Shown in pieces: positions 50,548 to 59,091 of a stretch of DNA of 64,000 nt; the first letter of the stretch is position 1, and every line of letters starts with the position of its first letter. The stretch is from the IMG/VR virus record IMGVR_UViG_3300030099_006395, positions 1-64,000 of that record; one strand, given 5' to 3'. Source of the stretch: a virus. Under the pieces are notes generated by a model. It searched no databases. It saw nothing but the letters and a program-made list of their open reading frames with translations, and was not told the DNA's origin. A program made the translations under genes and the position numbers.

Positions 50548-50798
50548 GAACATTTTTAGTAGAAAATACCCGAAAGGGAACAACGGTAAAAGTAACTTTA
50601 CATAATCCACCTTATGAAAATGAAAATGTATTAGCTTTTACAGGTTATAGTGAAAAAGATTGTGTCATAACGGATTTATCAGAAAATAATACAATAGATT
50701 TAAATGATTATAATTCTATAGATAATGAACATGATGAAAGAGAAAATAGTTTAATGGGAGCTAAAGCCCCTAAAAAAACGAAAGGTAAAAAGAAATGA
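50544..50798 (+). CDS. Small hypothetical protein, 84 aa
   Basis: Coupled to gp44 by ATGA overlap. An N-terminal beta-rich half (TFLVENTRKGTTVKVTLHNP) and an acidic middle lead to a basic KAPKKTKGKKK tail. Not recognised. It occupies the place of gp62 in T4, but its sequence does not match gp62; the better gp62 candidate lies two genes downstream. Confidence 0.55.
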   Translation: MRTFLVENTRKGTTVKVTLHNPPYENENVLAFTGYSEKDCVITDLSENNTIDLNDYNSIDNEHDERENSLMGAKAPKKTKGKKK

Positions 50799-51031
50799 TA
50801 ACACCAGGAAAAGATGGTCAAATGCAACAACAAATTGACATAAGTAAAACATCAGAGATTAAATGTGAAGCTTGTGGGGGTTTGACATTCAAACAATCAT
50901 TGATGTTGAGAAAATTATCAGCATTAGTATCACCAAGTGGACAAGAAACTTTGATACCTGTACAAGTATTTGCATGTGAAAAATGTGAGCATGTAAATAA
51001 AGAATTTTCTGATATAGCCGGTATTCAATAA
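50795..51031 (+). CDS. Zinc-ribbon protein, 78 aa
   Basis: Two CxxC knuckles (KCEACGG and ACEKCEHV) separated by about 37 residues form a probable zinc ribbon. Coupled to the previous gene by ATGA overlap. It may bind nucleic acid or the clamp complex; function unknown. Confidence 0.65.
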   Translation: MITPGKDGQMQQQIDISKTSEIKCEACGGLTFKQSLMLRKLSALVSPSGQETLIPVQVFACEKCEHVNKEFSDIAGIQ

Positions 51032-51205
51032 ATGCCATTCTACACATATAAATGTCCATCATGTGATAAAGAAAAAGAAGTATTACAGAAAATGAATGAC
51101 AAACCGCCATTATGTGATGGTGTAAAGATGAAAAGAATATTTAAACCAAATGCAAAACCAGGTTCTAAAGATGGTTCTTGGGGTTTTGGGGGGAAAAAGA
51201 GATGA
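51032..51205 (+). CDS. FmdB-type zinc-ribbon protein, 57 aa
   Basis: PFYTYKCPSCDKEKEVLQ is the FmdB-like start, with a Cys pair and a later single Cys; the C-terminus GSKDGSWGFGGKKR is also typical. It starts one base after the previous stop and ends in an overlap with the gp62-like gene. FmdB proteins are putative regulators; the role in phage is unknown. Confidence 0.7.
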   Translation: MPFYTYKCPSCDKEKEVLQKMNDKPPLCDGVKMKRIFKPNAKPGSKDGSWGFGGKKR

Positions 51206-51627
51206 CAATTATAGATTGGATGAACCAGTTATTGGTTCATAAAAAATCATGGGATTCTTTTTCAGAAAATGAACAAAAATCTTTTAATACATTTATAATC
51301 AATCGCTGGTTATCAATGGATAAAGAGTTTATAGAAATTGTGAATTACTTTCAAAAATATTCTATTGGAACATTAGAGTCAAGAGAGGTTTACAAGTGGT
51401 ATTGTGACATACTTCCTAAAGGTAAAAGATTCAATAAGTATATTAAAGGTAAAAAAAGCACTAAATATGAAAAAGAATTAGTTGACATATTAATTAAATA
51501 TTTTGAATGTAGTAAGTTACAGGTAAAAGATTATTTAGAATTAATTTCTGAAATAGAATTAGTTCAAATATTAGAAAGTTATGGAAAAGACAAAAAGACA
51601 ATTAAGAGGTTATGTAAATGGAAATAA
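51202..51627 (+). CDS. 62: Clamp loader small subunit (gp62-like)
   Basis: 141 aa from ATG 51202, preceded by a purine-rich SD (GGGGGGAAA); an upstream TTG is less likely. ILPKGKRFNKYIKGK matches the PRGKRYGKWAKL segment of T4 gp62, and the C-terminal helical part ending TIKRLCKWK parallels gp62's QLKKLALEW. It would be the fifth clamp-loader subunit holding four gp44. Shorter than T4 gp62 (187 aa). The match is by short motifs and context. Confidence 0.65.
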   Translation: MTIIDWMNQLLVHKKSWDSFSENEQKSFNTFIINRWLSMDKEFIEIVNYFQKYSIGTLESREVYKWYCDILPKGKRFNKYIKGKKSTKYEKELVDILIKYFECSKLQVKDYLELISEIELVQILESYGKDKKTIKRLCKWK

Positions 51628-52001
51628 TAAAAGATACAAAAAATAAAAAAGATGTATTTACAAATCATCCAATTGTAGAACAAATGGAAGAAGAGTGGCC
51701 TGAAATGACTGGTGAGTTTAAAAGATTACAAAGAGAGCAATATGAGTTGTTTTGTAGAAAACAACACGATTATGGTCCTGGTAATATTTCAGTTGGAACA
51801 CAATTGCAAACGCCTGAAGAGGTAAGTTTATCTCTGACTGGATTATGGTTTCGTATGAATGATAAAATACAAAGACTAAAAACTTTGTTAATGGGTAACA
51901 AAGACACCGCTGTAGATGAACCTTTAGAAGACGCATATCTTGATGTGTCTAACTATGGTATCATGGCAACAATTGTAAAAAATGGTAAATGGGGAAAATA
52001 A
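51618..52001 (+). CDS. DUF1599 / Nmad1-type nucleotide modification-associated protein
   Basis: 127 aa. FCRKQHDYGPGNIS, GLWFRMNDKIQRLKTL and DEPLEDAYLDVSNYGIMA fit the DUF1599 / nucleotide-modification-associated domain 1 pattern, an all-alpha domain of the MazG-like type. Such proteins are often near base-modification genes, and a Mom-like gene lies 200 nt downstream. It may act on modified nucleotides. The start overlaps the gp62-like gene by 10 nt. Confidence 0.75.
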   Translation: MEIIKDTKNKKDVFTNHPIVEQMEEEWPEMTGEFKRLQREQYELFCRKQHDYGPGNISVGTQLQTPEEVSLSLTGLWFRMNDKIQRLKTLLMGNKDTAVDEPLEDAYLDVSNYGIMATIVKNGKWGK

Positions 52002-52002
52002 A

Positions 52003-52215
52003 ATGAATAAATTATTAATGGCAGCTATTGATAGTTACCAAGCACAAAAAACAGAAGCACTAGCTCATTTGGATTTATTGTTCAATGATGCCACAATGAT
52101 AGGTGAACACACAGATTTAACAGCTGAAGTAAAAAAATGGACAATGAGTTTAGCAGAAGCTGAAGGTTGTTTAAAAGTATTGGATACACATTTTTATGTC
52201 GGTAAATCCAAGTAA
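52003..52215 (+). CDS. Conserved small phage protein, 70 aa
   Basis: ATG 52003 chosen (MNKLLMAAIDSYQAQKTEALAHL), one base after the previous stop; an upstream ATG at 51982 is inside that gene. Helical, with a GEH then W-T-x-x-L-x-E-A-x-G pattern I associate with small proteins of T4-like marine phages. Function unknown. It overlaps the next gene by 20 nt. Confidence 0.6.
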   Translation: MNKLLMAAIDSYQAQKTEALAHLDLLFNDATMIGEHTDLTAEVKKWTMSLAEAEGCLKVLDTHFYVGKSK

Positions 52216-52951
52216 AATAACCATAAGAGAAATCTCAAAGAAGATAGCCAAAGATATGATTGTAAAAAATCATTACAGTCACAAGTGGACAAGTTGTAGA
52301 TACGCTTTAGGTATATTTTATGAAACAGATAACCAACACGCATTCTTTGATGAGAAGGATGAGAAGTTAGCTGGTGTGGCTATCTATGGTTATCCTGTTG
52401 GAAGAAGTGCTCCTAAATCTATCTCACCTGAATTAAAGGAAGAAGAAGTATTAGAGTTGACAAGGTTATTTATCTTTGATGATTATGGTAAGAATACAGA
52501 AAGTGTGGTTTTATCTAAAACATTTAATTGGTTAAAGGAAAACGCTAGTGAGATAAAAGTATTGGTAAGTTATTCAGACCCAGAACAAGGACACTTGGGT
52601 ATTATTTATCAAGCTACGAATTGGATATATCAAGGTAATAGTATAAGGTTAATGCCTAACTACGCTATACGACTTACAGAAGATGGTACTTGGATGCACT
52701 CACGAAATGTAACAACAAAGTTTGGTTCTCATAACCTTGAGAAACTAAAGAAAAGAATCGGACACACATTTTGGAGAAAGGAAGAACCTGAAAAACACAG
52801 ATATTTGTATTTGTTATGTGGTAAGAAAGATAAGAAAAAGATTATGAATACATTGATACATAAACCTAAGCCTTATCCAAAAGATGCTTATCAATTTTAT
52901 CCAGAGATACAAAAGATTGAAGTAACTTCAAAGGAAAAATTTTATGAATAG
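52196..52951 (+). CDS. Mom-like DNA base-modifying acetyltransferase-fold protein (2)
   Basis: 251 aa. VKNHYSHKWTSCRYALGIF, LAGVAIYGYPVG, EVLELTRLFIFDDYGKNTES and VSYSDPEQGHLGIIYQATNWIYQG match the same Mom layout as the protein at 40655, though the two differ over much of their length. The C-terminus GHTFWRKEEPEKHRYLYLL is also paralleled in the first copy (GHSFWDSKQDMYFV). It probably modifies adenine in phage DNA. It follows the DUF1599 and small helical genes. Confidence 0.78.
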   Translation: MSVNPSKITIREISKKIAKDMIVKNHYSHKWTSCRYALGIFYETDNQHAFFDEKDEKLAGVAIYGYPVGRSAPKSISPELKEEEVLELTRLFIFDDYGKNTESVVLSKTFNWLKENASEIKVLVSYSDPEQGHLGIIYQATNWIYQGNSIRLMPNYAIRLTEDGTWMHSRNVTTKFGSHNLEKLKKRIGHTFWRKEEPEKHRYLYLLCGKKDKKKIMNTLIHKPKPYPKDAYQFYPEIQKIEVTSKEKFYE

Positions 52952-53801
52952 AATAAGTTATAGTCAATTGTCAATGTTTAATGAGTGTCCATTGAGATGG
53001 AAATTAAATTATGTAGACGATTTATCTATATCAGAACCAAGTATTCACCTGTTATTCGGAACAGCGATGCACGAAGTTATACAAACTTGGTTAGAAGTTA
53101 TGTATCACGATAGTATCAAAAACGCTGATAAGTTAAATCTTGAACAAAGACTACATGATAAAATGTATGAGAGGTTTCAAATAGATAAGGAAGCTTATGG
53201 TAAGAATCCTTGTACACTTGAAGAAATGAAAGAGTTTTTTAATGATGGTGTGGCTATACTTGATTTTGTTAAAAAGAAAAGAGCAGATTATTTCCAAAAA
53301 AGACAATATGAATTAGTTGGTTGTGAAGTTCCTATTGAAGTTATGTTAAAAAAAGATATTAAAATGGTTGGATATTTAGATGTTGTGTTAAGACATAAAC
53401 CAACAGATACAATTACGATTATTGATATAAAAACATCTACTCGTGGTTGGAATAAATGGATGAAAGCTGATAAGAATAAAACTCAACAATTATTATTATA
53501 TAAACAATTTTATTCTAAACAATATGGTACACCGATTGAAAATATAGATGTTGAGTATTTTATAGTAAAAAGAAAACTATGGGAGAATACAGACTTTCCA
53601 CAGAAAAGAGTTCAAAAGTTTGTACCTGCGAGTGGAACTGTAAGTATGAACAAAGTAAATAATGGCCTAAATCTATTTTTAGAAAATGCATTTGATGACA
53701 AAGGTGAATATAGGACTGATAAGATATTTGCATTACCAAGTAAAAAATCTTGTAGATTTTGTGAATTTAAAAATACGGAGTATTGTAGTTATGGTGTATA
53801 G
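52944..53801 (+). CDS. PD-(D/E)XK nuclease of the RecB/Cas4 type
   Basis: 285 aa. GYLDVV (Asp146) and TIIDIKTS (Asp161, Lys163) form the active site, and QQLLLYKQFY is the QxxxY motif IV. One Cys near the N-terminus (FNECPLRWKLNY) and three near the end (CRFCEFKNTEYC) suggest a 4Fe-4S cluster as in Cas4/AddB nucleases. It would degrade or process DNA ends. It overlaps the Mom-like gene by 8 nt. Confidence 0.85.
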   Translation: MNRISYSQLSMFNECPLRWKLNYVDDLSISEPSIHLLFGTAMHEVIQTWLEVMYHDSIKNADKLNLEQRLHDKMYERFQIDKEAYGKNPCTLEEMKEFFNDGVAILDFVKKKRADYFQKRQYELVGCEVPIEVMLKKDIKMVGYLDVVLRHKPTDTITIIDIKTSTRGWNKWMKADKNKTQQLLLYKQFYSKQYGTPIENIDVEYFIVKRKLWENTDFPQKRVQKFVPASGTVSMNKVNNGLNLFLENAFDDKGEYRTDKIFALPSKKSCRFCEFKNTEYCSYGV

Positions 53802-54174
53802 TACGGTGTTTTTATCATTAAGAATGAAACTAGATAATATTATTGAAGATTTGGAATACGAAAAAAAAGTAATTGAAAATATAAAATATTGTAGAAGAAT
53901 TATTGGTAAAGAATTTAAAGTTATATTTTGGAATGAAAATCTATTAGAAAGTCAAGTAAAGGATTTTATAAAAAGAAATAGTGATACCTTAATTGAAGTC
54001 AACACAGAAATTACTAAAGAGTTCAATATATGTTGGTTTGTGATTGGAGATGATGATAAAAGTAAACATAGGTATTTATATAATGGAGATATACTTCCAG
54101 GTATAGCTGCTTTTTTAAAAGTTTCAAAAATTTTAATAAAAAAGGATAGAAATGAAGATAGCTATAATAGGTAG
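53791..54174 (+). CDS. Hypothetical protein, 127 aa
   Basis: Start at ATG 53791 (11-nt overlap with the nuclease gene) or ATG 53824. An alpha/beta protein (MKLDNIIEDLEYEKKVIEN..., NICWFVIGDDDKSKHRYLYN) without a recognised family. Coupled to the SLOG gene by a 23-nt overlap. No metal or nucleotide motif. Confidence 0.55.
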   Translation: MVYSTVFLSLRMKLDNIIEDLEYEKKVIENIKYCRRIIGKEFKVIFWNENLLESQVKDFIKRNSDTLIEVNTEITKEFNICWFVIGDDDKSKHRYLYNGDILPGIAAFLKVSKILIKKDRNEDSYNR

Positions 54175-54553
54175 TAGACGATATGAAAATAAAAGAAAAA
54201 TAAAAGAGTTTATATTTAAACTTAAAAATCAATATGGAGAGGATACTACCATTGTTAGTGGTGGGTGTAAACAAGGAGCTGACAAGTATGCTAAAAAATA
54301 TGCATTGGAGTTAGGATTACAATACGAAGAGTATCCACCATTTCATGAGGTTCATAATTTATATTGTCCACTACCTGAATCAAGATATGGAAAACCATAT
54401 AGTATGAAATACTTTTTTGCAAGAAATAAAATTATAGCTGGTACATCAGATTTTATAGTTGGTTTTATTCCAGAAGGAGTTGAAGGTAGAGGAACGATGA
54501 ACACTATAGATTACGCTAAAAAGTTCTCAAAAAAATATATAATTATTTCGTAG
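54152..54553 (+). CDS. SLOG-domain protein (DUF2493/YspA-like)
   Basis: 133 aa. IAIIGSRRYENK at the start, TIVSGGCKQGADKYAKKYALELGL, and a VEGRGTMNTIDYAKK segment match the SLOG Rossmann-type nucleotide-binding family. Such domains sense or bind nucleotide ligands and occur in many phages. The SD is weak and the gene overlaps its predecessor. The ligand is unknown. Confidence 0.82.
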   Translation: MKIAIIGSRRYENKRKIKEFIFKLKNQYGEDTTIVSGGCKQGADKYAKKYALELGLQYEEYPPFHEVHNLYCPLPESRYGKPYSMKYFFARNKIIAGTSDFIVGFIPEGVEGRGTMNTIDYAKKFSKKYIIIS

Positions 54554-54571
54554 TTTTTTTATATTTGTATA

Positions 54572-54585
54572 TATTTATATATGTA
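54572..54585 (+). promoter_or_regulatory. Late-promoter-like motif
   Basis: TATTTATATATGTA, 21 nt before the ATG at 54607; it probably drives the glycan gene cluster. Confidence 0.6.
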
Positions 54586-54606
54586 CATATATGATGGAGA
54601 AACAAT

Positions 54607-54801
54607 ATGAAAAACACAAAATTAACATCGGTAAAAATATTAGAAAATTTATATAATGATTTTAAAATTAAAACTGTATCAAATAGTATGACTTTACAGA
54701 AATTAACAAATCGTTGTATAAATCTTTATGTAAGAGACGATGAATTTAGAGATAAAATAGAAAGTAATCAAGAATTAATAATTAGTGGTAGTAATTTTTA
54801 A
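54607..54801 (+). CDS. Ribbon-helix-helix-like small protein, 64 aa
   Basis: KLTSVKILENLYNDFKIKTV then SMTLQKLTNRCINLYV fits a ribbon-helix-helix fold: a short beta strand, two helices. Such proteins bind DNA as dimers and are common transcription factors in phages. As first gene of the glycan cluster with its own promoter motif, it may regulate that operon. Identity is by pattern only. Confidence 0.65.
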   Translation: MKNTKLTSVKILENLYNDFKIKTVSNSMTLQKLTNRCINLYVRDDEFRDKIESNQELIISGSNF

Positions 54802-54823
54802 TTTAAAATAGAGGAAATAGGTT

Positions 54824-56200
54824 ATGTCAAAAAAGAAAATTCTACTCTTGTCAGACGACTTGAGAATGCATAGTGGAATAGCCACGGTTTCAAAAGATGT
54901 TGTATTAGGAACAATGCATAAATATGATTGGGCTCAAATTGGTGGAGCAGTAAAACATCCAGAACAAGGAAAAATATTTGATATGAGTCCAGATTGTGTT
55001 AAAACCACAGGTGTAAAAGATTCATACTTAAAAATATATCCAGTTACAGGATATGGAAATGCTAATATTTTAAGAGAAGTTATGGAGTTAGAAAAACCAG
55101 ACGCTATACTTCACTATACAGACCCAAGATTTTGGATTTGGTTGTATGAAATGGAAAATGAAATAAGACAACAAATTCCTATTTTTTATTATAATATTTG
55201 GGATGATTTACCAGACCCACATTGGAATGAAAACTATTACAGAAGTTCTGATTTATTGATGGCTATATCAAAGCAAACTTATGGTATCAACAAAAGAATT
55301 TTACCAGACTATGAAGATTGGCAAATAACCTATGTACCACATGGTATTAGTTCACAAAGATTTTTTAAATTAGAAGAAAAAGGTGATACTAAATTTAGAG
55401 AGTTTGAGAAAAAATTTGGTTTAGATAAGTACAAATTTAAAATTTTATATTCAAATAGAAATATAAGAAGAAAAAATCCAGGTGATACTGCCTTAGCATA
55501 TAAACATATGATGGATAAACTTACACCCGAACAGAGAAAAGAATGTGTATTTATATTTCATTCAGCTCCTGTTGACGAAAATGGAACTGATATGAGAGCT
55601 TTGTGTAAAGCTTTGTTACCTGATTGTCCTGTAATATTCACATATGACATAAATGGTCCTCAAGGTTTTAATGACGAACAAATGAACTTTTTATTTAATT
55701 CCGCCGATGTTTATATCAATATGGCTTCTAATGAAGGATTTGGGTTAGGTAGTTGTGAAGCATTAACTTGTGGAACACCAATAGTAGTAAATGTAACTGG
55801 TGGATTACAAGACCAATGTGGATTCAAAAATGAAAAAGGTGAATATCTAACTGCTGATGATTATATTGAGTTAGGTTCTAATCATAGAGGAACGTATTTA
55901 AATCACGGTGAGTGGGTGAAACCCGTATTCCCAACTAATAGAAGTTTACAAGGTTCACCAATGACACCATACATCTTTGATGATAGATGTGACTATGAAG
56001 AAGCTGGTCAATGTTTATTGGAATGGTATAAAGCTGGTTCAGAGGAGAGAGAAAGATGTGGAAACAAAGGTATAGAGTTCGTAAAAGATAAAAATATTTC
56101 TATGGATTCTAAAGAGATGTGTGGTAAATTTATTGAATCTATGGATAGTGCATTTAATAAGTTTGAACAAAAACCTAGATATATAATGGAGGCTGTATAA
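54824..56200 (+). CDS. Glycosyltransferase family 4-like, 458 aa
   Basis: GT-B fold. The N-terminal LLLSDDLRMHSGIATVSK loop and C-terminal SNEGFGLGSCEALTCGTPIVV (E-x7-E motif) with nearby VNVTGGLQDQC are typical of GT4 enzymes. It would transfer a sugar from an activated donor. Stop overlaps the next start (TAATG). Acceptor unknown: host surface glycan, virion protein or modified DNA base are possible. Confidence 0.85.
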   Translation: MSKKKILLLSDDLRMHSGIATVSKDVVLGTMHKYDWAQIGGAVKHPEQGKIFDMSPDCVKTTGVKDSYLKIYPVTGYGNANILREVMELEKPDAILHYTDPRFWIWLYEMENEIRQQIPIFYYNIWDDLPDPHWNENYYRSSDLLMAISKQTYGINKRILPDYEDWQITYVPHGISSQRFFKLEEKGDTKFREFEKKFGLDKYKFKILYSNRNIRRKNPGDTALAYKHMMDKLTPEQRKECVFIFHSAPVDENGTDMRALCKALLPDCPVIFTYDINGPQGFNDEQMNFLFNSADVYINMASNEGFGLGSCEALTCGTPIVVNVTGGLQDQCGFKNEKGEYLTADDYIELGSNHRGTYLNHGEWVKPVFPTNRSLQGSPMTPYIFDDRCDYEEAGQCLLEWYKAGSEERERCGNKGIEFVKDKNISMDSKEMCGKFIESMDSAFNKFEQKPRYIMEAV

Positions 56201-57510
56201 TGAAAAAATTTATGTTAATATGTGCACCAATGACATCACGAAGTGGGTATGGAGCTCACGCCAGAGATTTAATTAAATCATTCATGGAACATGATAAATA
56301 TGATATTCAAGTTTTTGATGTTCCGTGGGGGTCTACACCAAGAAATGCATTGGATAAAAATAATGTAGATGATAAAAAAATGTTAGATTTAATTACAAGA
56401 GAAAATAGCTTTCAGACTCAACCTGATATTTATGTTGATATCAGAATACCTAACGAATTTCAAAATCCTGGTAAATTTAACATTGGTATAACTGCTGGTA
56501 TAGAAACAAATGCTGTATCACAAGCTTGGATTGAGGGTTGTAACAAAATGGATTTAGTCATCGTTCCATCAAAACATTCAAAAGACGGATTTGTTAACGC
56601 TTTATATGAAAAAATACAGCAGTTACCTGATGGTCAACAAAAAAAGATTGGTGAACTAAAACTTGAAAAACCAATAGAAATTTTATTTGAAGGTTCTGAT
56701 AAAATATATAGAAAATTAAGCACGGAAGAAATAGATTCTAAATTTTTTGATTGGTTAAATGATGAAGTACCTGAAAAGTTTGCATTTTTACATGTAGGAC
56801 TTTGGGGTAAAGGTGGTTATGGTGAAGATAGAAAAGATATAGGAACATTACTTAAAACTTTTTATGAATCATTTGCAAATAAAAAGAAACAACCAGCTTT
56901 AATATTAAAAACAAGTGGTGCTACTTATTCGATATTAAGTAAAAAAGATATTTTAAATAAAATAAATAATATTAAATCTATGTTTCCATCAGATTGGAAT
57001 CTACCAAATGTTTATTTATTACATGGCGATTTAACTGATGAAGAAATGAATTATCTTTATAATCATCCTAAAGTAAAAGCTATGGTTTCATTTACACATG
57101 GTGAGGGTTATGGAAGACCTCTACAAGAAGCCAGTATGGTTGGATTACCTGTTATGGTTAGTGGTTGGAGTGGTCATATAGATTTTTTAAATCAACATGA
57201 AAGTCTTTTAGTTCCAGGTAAATTAGAAAAAGTTCCACAGTCACAAGTATGGGAAAATATAATAATACCAGAATCAAGTTGGTTTAACATAGATACAAAT
57301 TCAGCTTATCAGGGGTTCAATATGTTACATAACAACATAAAAAAATATCAAAGTCAAGCTAAGTCTTTAATGTACACCAATAGGAATAAATTTACATTAG
57401 AAAAGATGACACGGAAATTAGATGAGATTGTTAATAATTACACATCTGATATGCCACAACAAGTTGAATTACAATTACCAAAATTAAAAAAAGTTAAGGA
57501 GTCTGTATAA
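56200..57510 (+). CDS. Glycosyltransferase family 4-like, 436 aa
   Basis: APMTSRSGYGAHARDLIKSF at the N-terminus and HGEGYGRPLQEASMVGLPVMVSGWSGHIDFL near residue 300 mark a GT4-type GT-B enzyme. The C-terminus VELQLPKLKKVKESV resembles the end of the next protein (DLKLPKLKKK), so the two neighbours share a tail and may bind one partner. Tightly coupled to both flanking genes. Confidence 0.82.
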   Translation: MKKFMLICAPMTSRSGYGAHARDLIKSFMEHDKYDIQVFDVPWGSTPRNALDKNNVDDKKMLDLITRENSFQTQPDIYVDIRIPNEFQNPGKFNIGITAGIETNAVSQAWIEGCNKMDLVIVPSKHSKDGFVNALYEKIQQLPDGQQKKIGELKLEKPIEILFEGSDKIYRKLSTEEIDSKFFDWLNDEVPEKFAFLHVGLWGKGGYGEDRKDIGTLLKTFYESFANKKKQPALILKTSGATYSILSKKDILNKINNIKSMFPSDWNLPNVYLLHGDLTDEEMNYLYNHPKVKAMVSFTHGEGYGRPLQEASMVGLPVMVSGWSGHIDFLNQHESLLVPGKLEKVPQSQVWENIIIPESSWFNIDTNSAYQGFNMLHNNIKKYQSQAKSLMYTNRNKFTLEKMTRKLDEIVNNYTSDMPQQVELQLPKLKKVKESV

Positions 57511-58013
57511 TGCAACCAATAATAAGTAATTGCCCGCTGTGTGAAGAGCACTCACTTCATCTTTCGGAAGACAAAGAATTGAATTTTATGCAATGTGTAA
57601 ATTGTGGGTATGTCAGTTCTGATAAATTTTTAGGTAGTAAAGAAACAAATGAAGAGTATGCTAAATTAGATGAATTGTTACAAAAGTGGGTTAAAGAAAC
57701 TGAAAATAGGTTATGGATACCAATACAAATGACATTACCTTTTGGAATGATTTATCCAGCTTTAGTAGATAACGAAATGAAATGGATTTTTGCAGACACA
57801 CAAGAGATACCTGAAGAAGAAAGAAAAAATTATCCGATTGAAGGACAAGAAGGTAAATTCTATGATAGAAAGTATAATACAGAAAATCCAAAAATGTACG
57901 ATATTTATGCAGAAGCTTTAGCGGATGTTCAAAAAATAATTCAAAAAGAAACTCAAAAAGCTGCAGATAATAATAGTATAGATCTTAAACTACCCAAACT
58001 TAAAAAGAAATAG
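57510..58013 (+). CDS. Zinc-ribbon protein with LPKLKK tail, 167 aa
   Basis: NCPLCEEHSLHLS and QCVNCGYVSS form a two-knuckle zinc ribbon at the N-terminus. A middle domain (RLWIPIQMTLPFGMIYPAL) of unknown fold follows, then a tail DLKLPKLKKK like that of the preceding glycosyltransferase. It may tether the transferase to a shared partner. Not otherwise recognised. Confidence 0.65.
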   Translation: MQPIISNCPLCEEHSLHLSEDKELNFMQCVNCGYVSSDKFLGSKETNEEYAKLDELLQKWVKETENRLWIPIQMTLPFGMIYPALVDNEMKWIFADTQEIPEEERKNYPIEGQEGKFYDRKYNTENPKMYDIYAEALADVQKIIQKETQKAADNNSIDLKLPKLKKK

Positions 58014-58481
58014 ATGGCAAACAAAAAATTACCATATAACTGGAAAAGAGTTAAAGCCGGTGACATAATATCTTTTAAGTATAAGAAAGAATCCACTGGT
58101 AAAGTTAGAGTTAATTCTATTTTAGTATTAAATCCCATAATGAATGTTAAATTAAAAGACGGAACTTCAAAAAGACATTTGATTGGTGTAAAATTAGAAG
58201 AATCTAACAAAGTAAAACTATTATTAAACAGCCAAAGAATAAGTTTGTTAGAAAAAATTGGTGATTTCATAAAAATAGATGATAAAAATAATTTATATAA
58301 ATTATCCATAAAAGATACTTTTGTAATTAATGATAGAAAAGGTATTAAAAAACAGGCTTGGGATATAATATCTAAAAATTTATCAATAAATGGAAAATAC
58401 AGAACATATGATTATGACAAAGCTATAAAAAGTTCAGTTTATTTAGAACCAATAAGGGCAAGGATGAAAGATGAAGATTAG
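58014..58481 (+). CDS. Hypothetical protein, 155 aa
   Basis: A basic beta-rich protein (YNWKRVKAGDIISFKYKKEST, ILVLNPIMNVKLKDG) that could be an SH3-like barrel, followed by helices. Not recognised. The start follows the previous stop by one base and its end overlaps the next gene by 11 nt. Confidence 0.55.
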   Translation: MANKKLPYNWKRVKAGDIISFKYKKESTGKVRVNSILVLNPIMNVKLKDGTSKRHLIGVKLEESNKVKLLLNSQRISLLEKIGDFIKIDDKNNLYKLSIKDTFVINDRKGIKKQAWDIISKNLSINGKYRTYDYDKAIKSSVYLEPIRARMKDED

Positions 58482-59091
58482 TTATAGTATATTGACTCAC
58501 AATGAAGATGAGTCACTACAAAAATTACTTGAGTTTTTAGTCAAACATAAAGACGAAGAGGACGAAATAGTAATTCTTGATGATTATTCAGATAATAAAA
58601 AAACAATAGAGATATTAGATGTAATGACATCCATGCACGAGATGACTTTTGAACAAAGACATTTGTTAAAAGATTACGCTGGACAAAAAAATCACTTGAC
58701 TCGTATGTGTTCTGGTGACTATATTATAAATATAGATGCTGATGAGATTCCACACAAATCATTGATGAAGAATCTTAAACCAATATTAGAATCAAACCCA
58801 ACAATAGATTTATATTGGGTGCCAAGAGTGAATACAGTTGATGGTATCACACAAGAACATATTAATAAATGGGGTTGGCAAGTAAATGAAAAAGGTTGGG
58901 TAAACTGGCCAGATTATCAAGGGAGAATTTGGAGAAATAGACCTAACATTATTTGGAAAAACAAAGTACATGAAGTATTGACAGGATACAAAGAACACAC
59001 TTATCTTCCAATGGAAGAAGAGTTTTGTTTTTATCATCCTAAAGAAATTGAACGACAAGAGAGGCAAAATAAATTTTATGACACAATATAA
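58471..59091 (+). CDS. Glycosyltransferase family 2-like, 206 aa
   Basis: GT-A fold: ISYSILTHNEDESLQKLLEF, EIVILDDYSDN, and a metal-binding INIDADEIPH (DxD) motif, then ending with HEVLTGYKEHTYLP. The enzyme is short, with only the catalytic domain. It overlaps the FkbM methyltransferase gene by 14 nt. Probably one step in assembling a phage-encoded glycan. Confidence 0.85.
   Translation: MKISYSILTHNEDESLQKLLEFLVKHKDEEDEIVILDDYSDNKKTIEILDVMTSMHEMTFEQRHLLKDYAGQKNHLTRMCSGDYIINIDADEIPHKSLMKNLKPILESNPTIDLYWVPRVNTVDGITQEHINKWGWQVNEKGWVNWPDYQGRIWRNRPNIIWKNKVHEVLTGYKEHTYLPMEEEFCFYHPKEIERQERQNKFYDTI

Noticed and set aside
50544-50798. gp62 directly after gp44 as in T4
   Set aside because: The protein lacks the PKGKR and C-terminal helical pattern of gp62, which is present in the gene at 51202.
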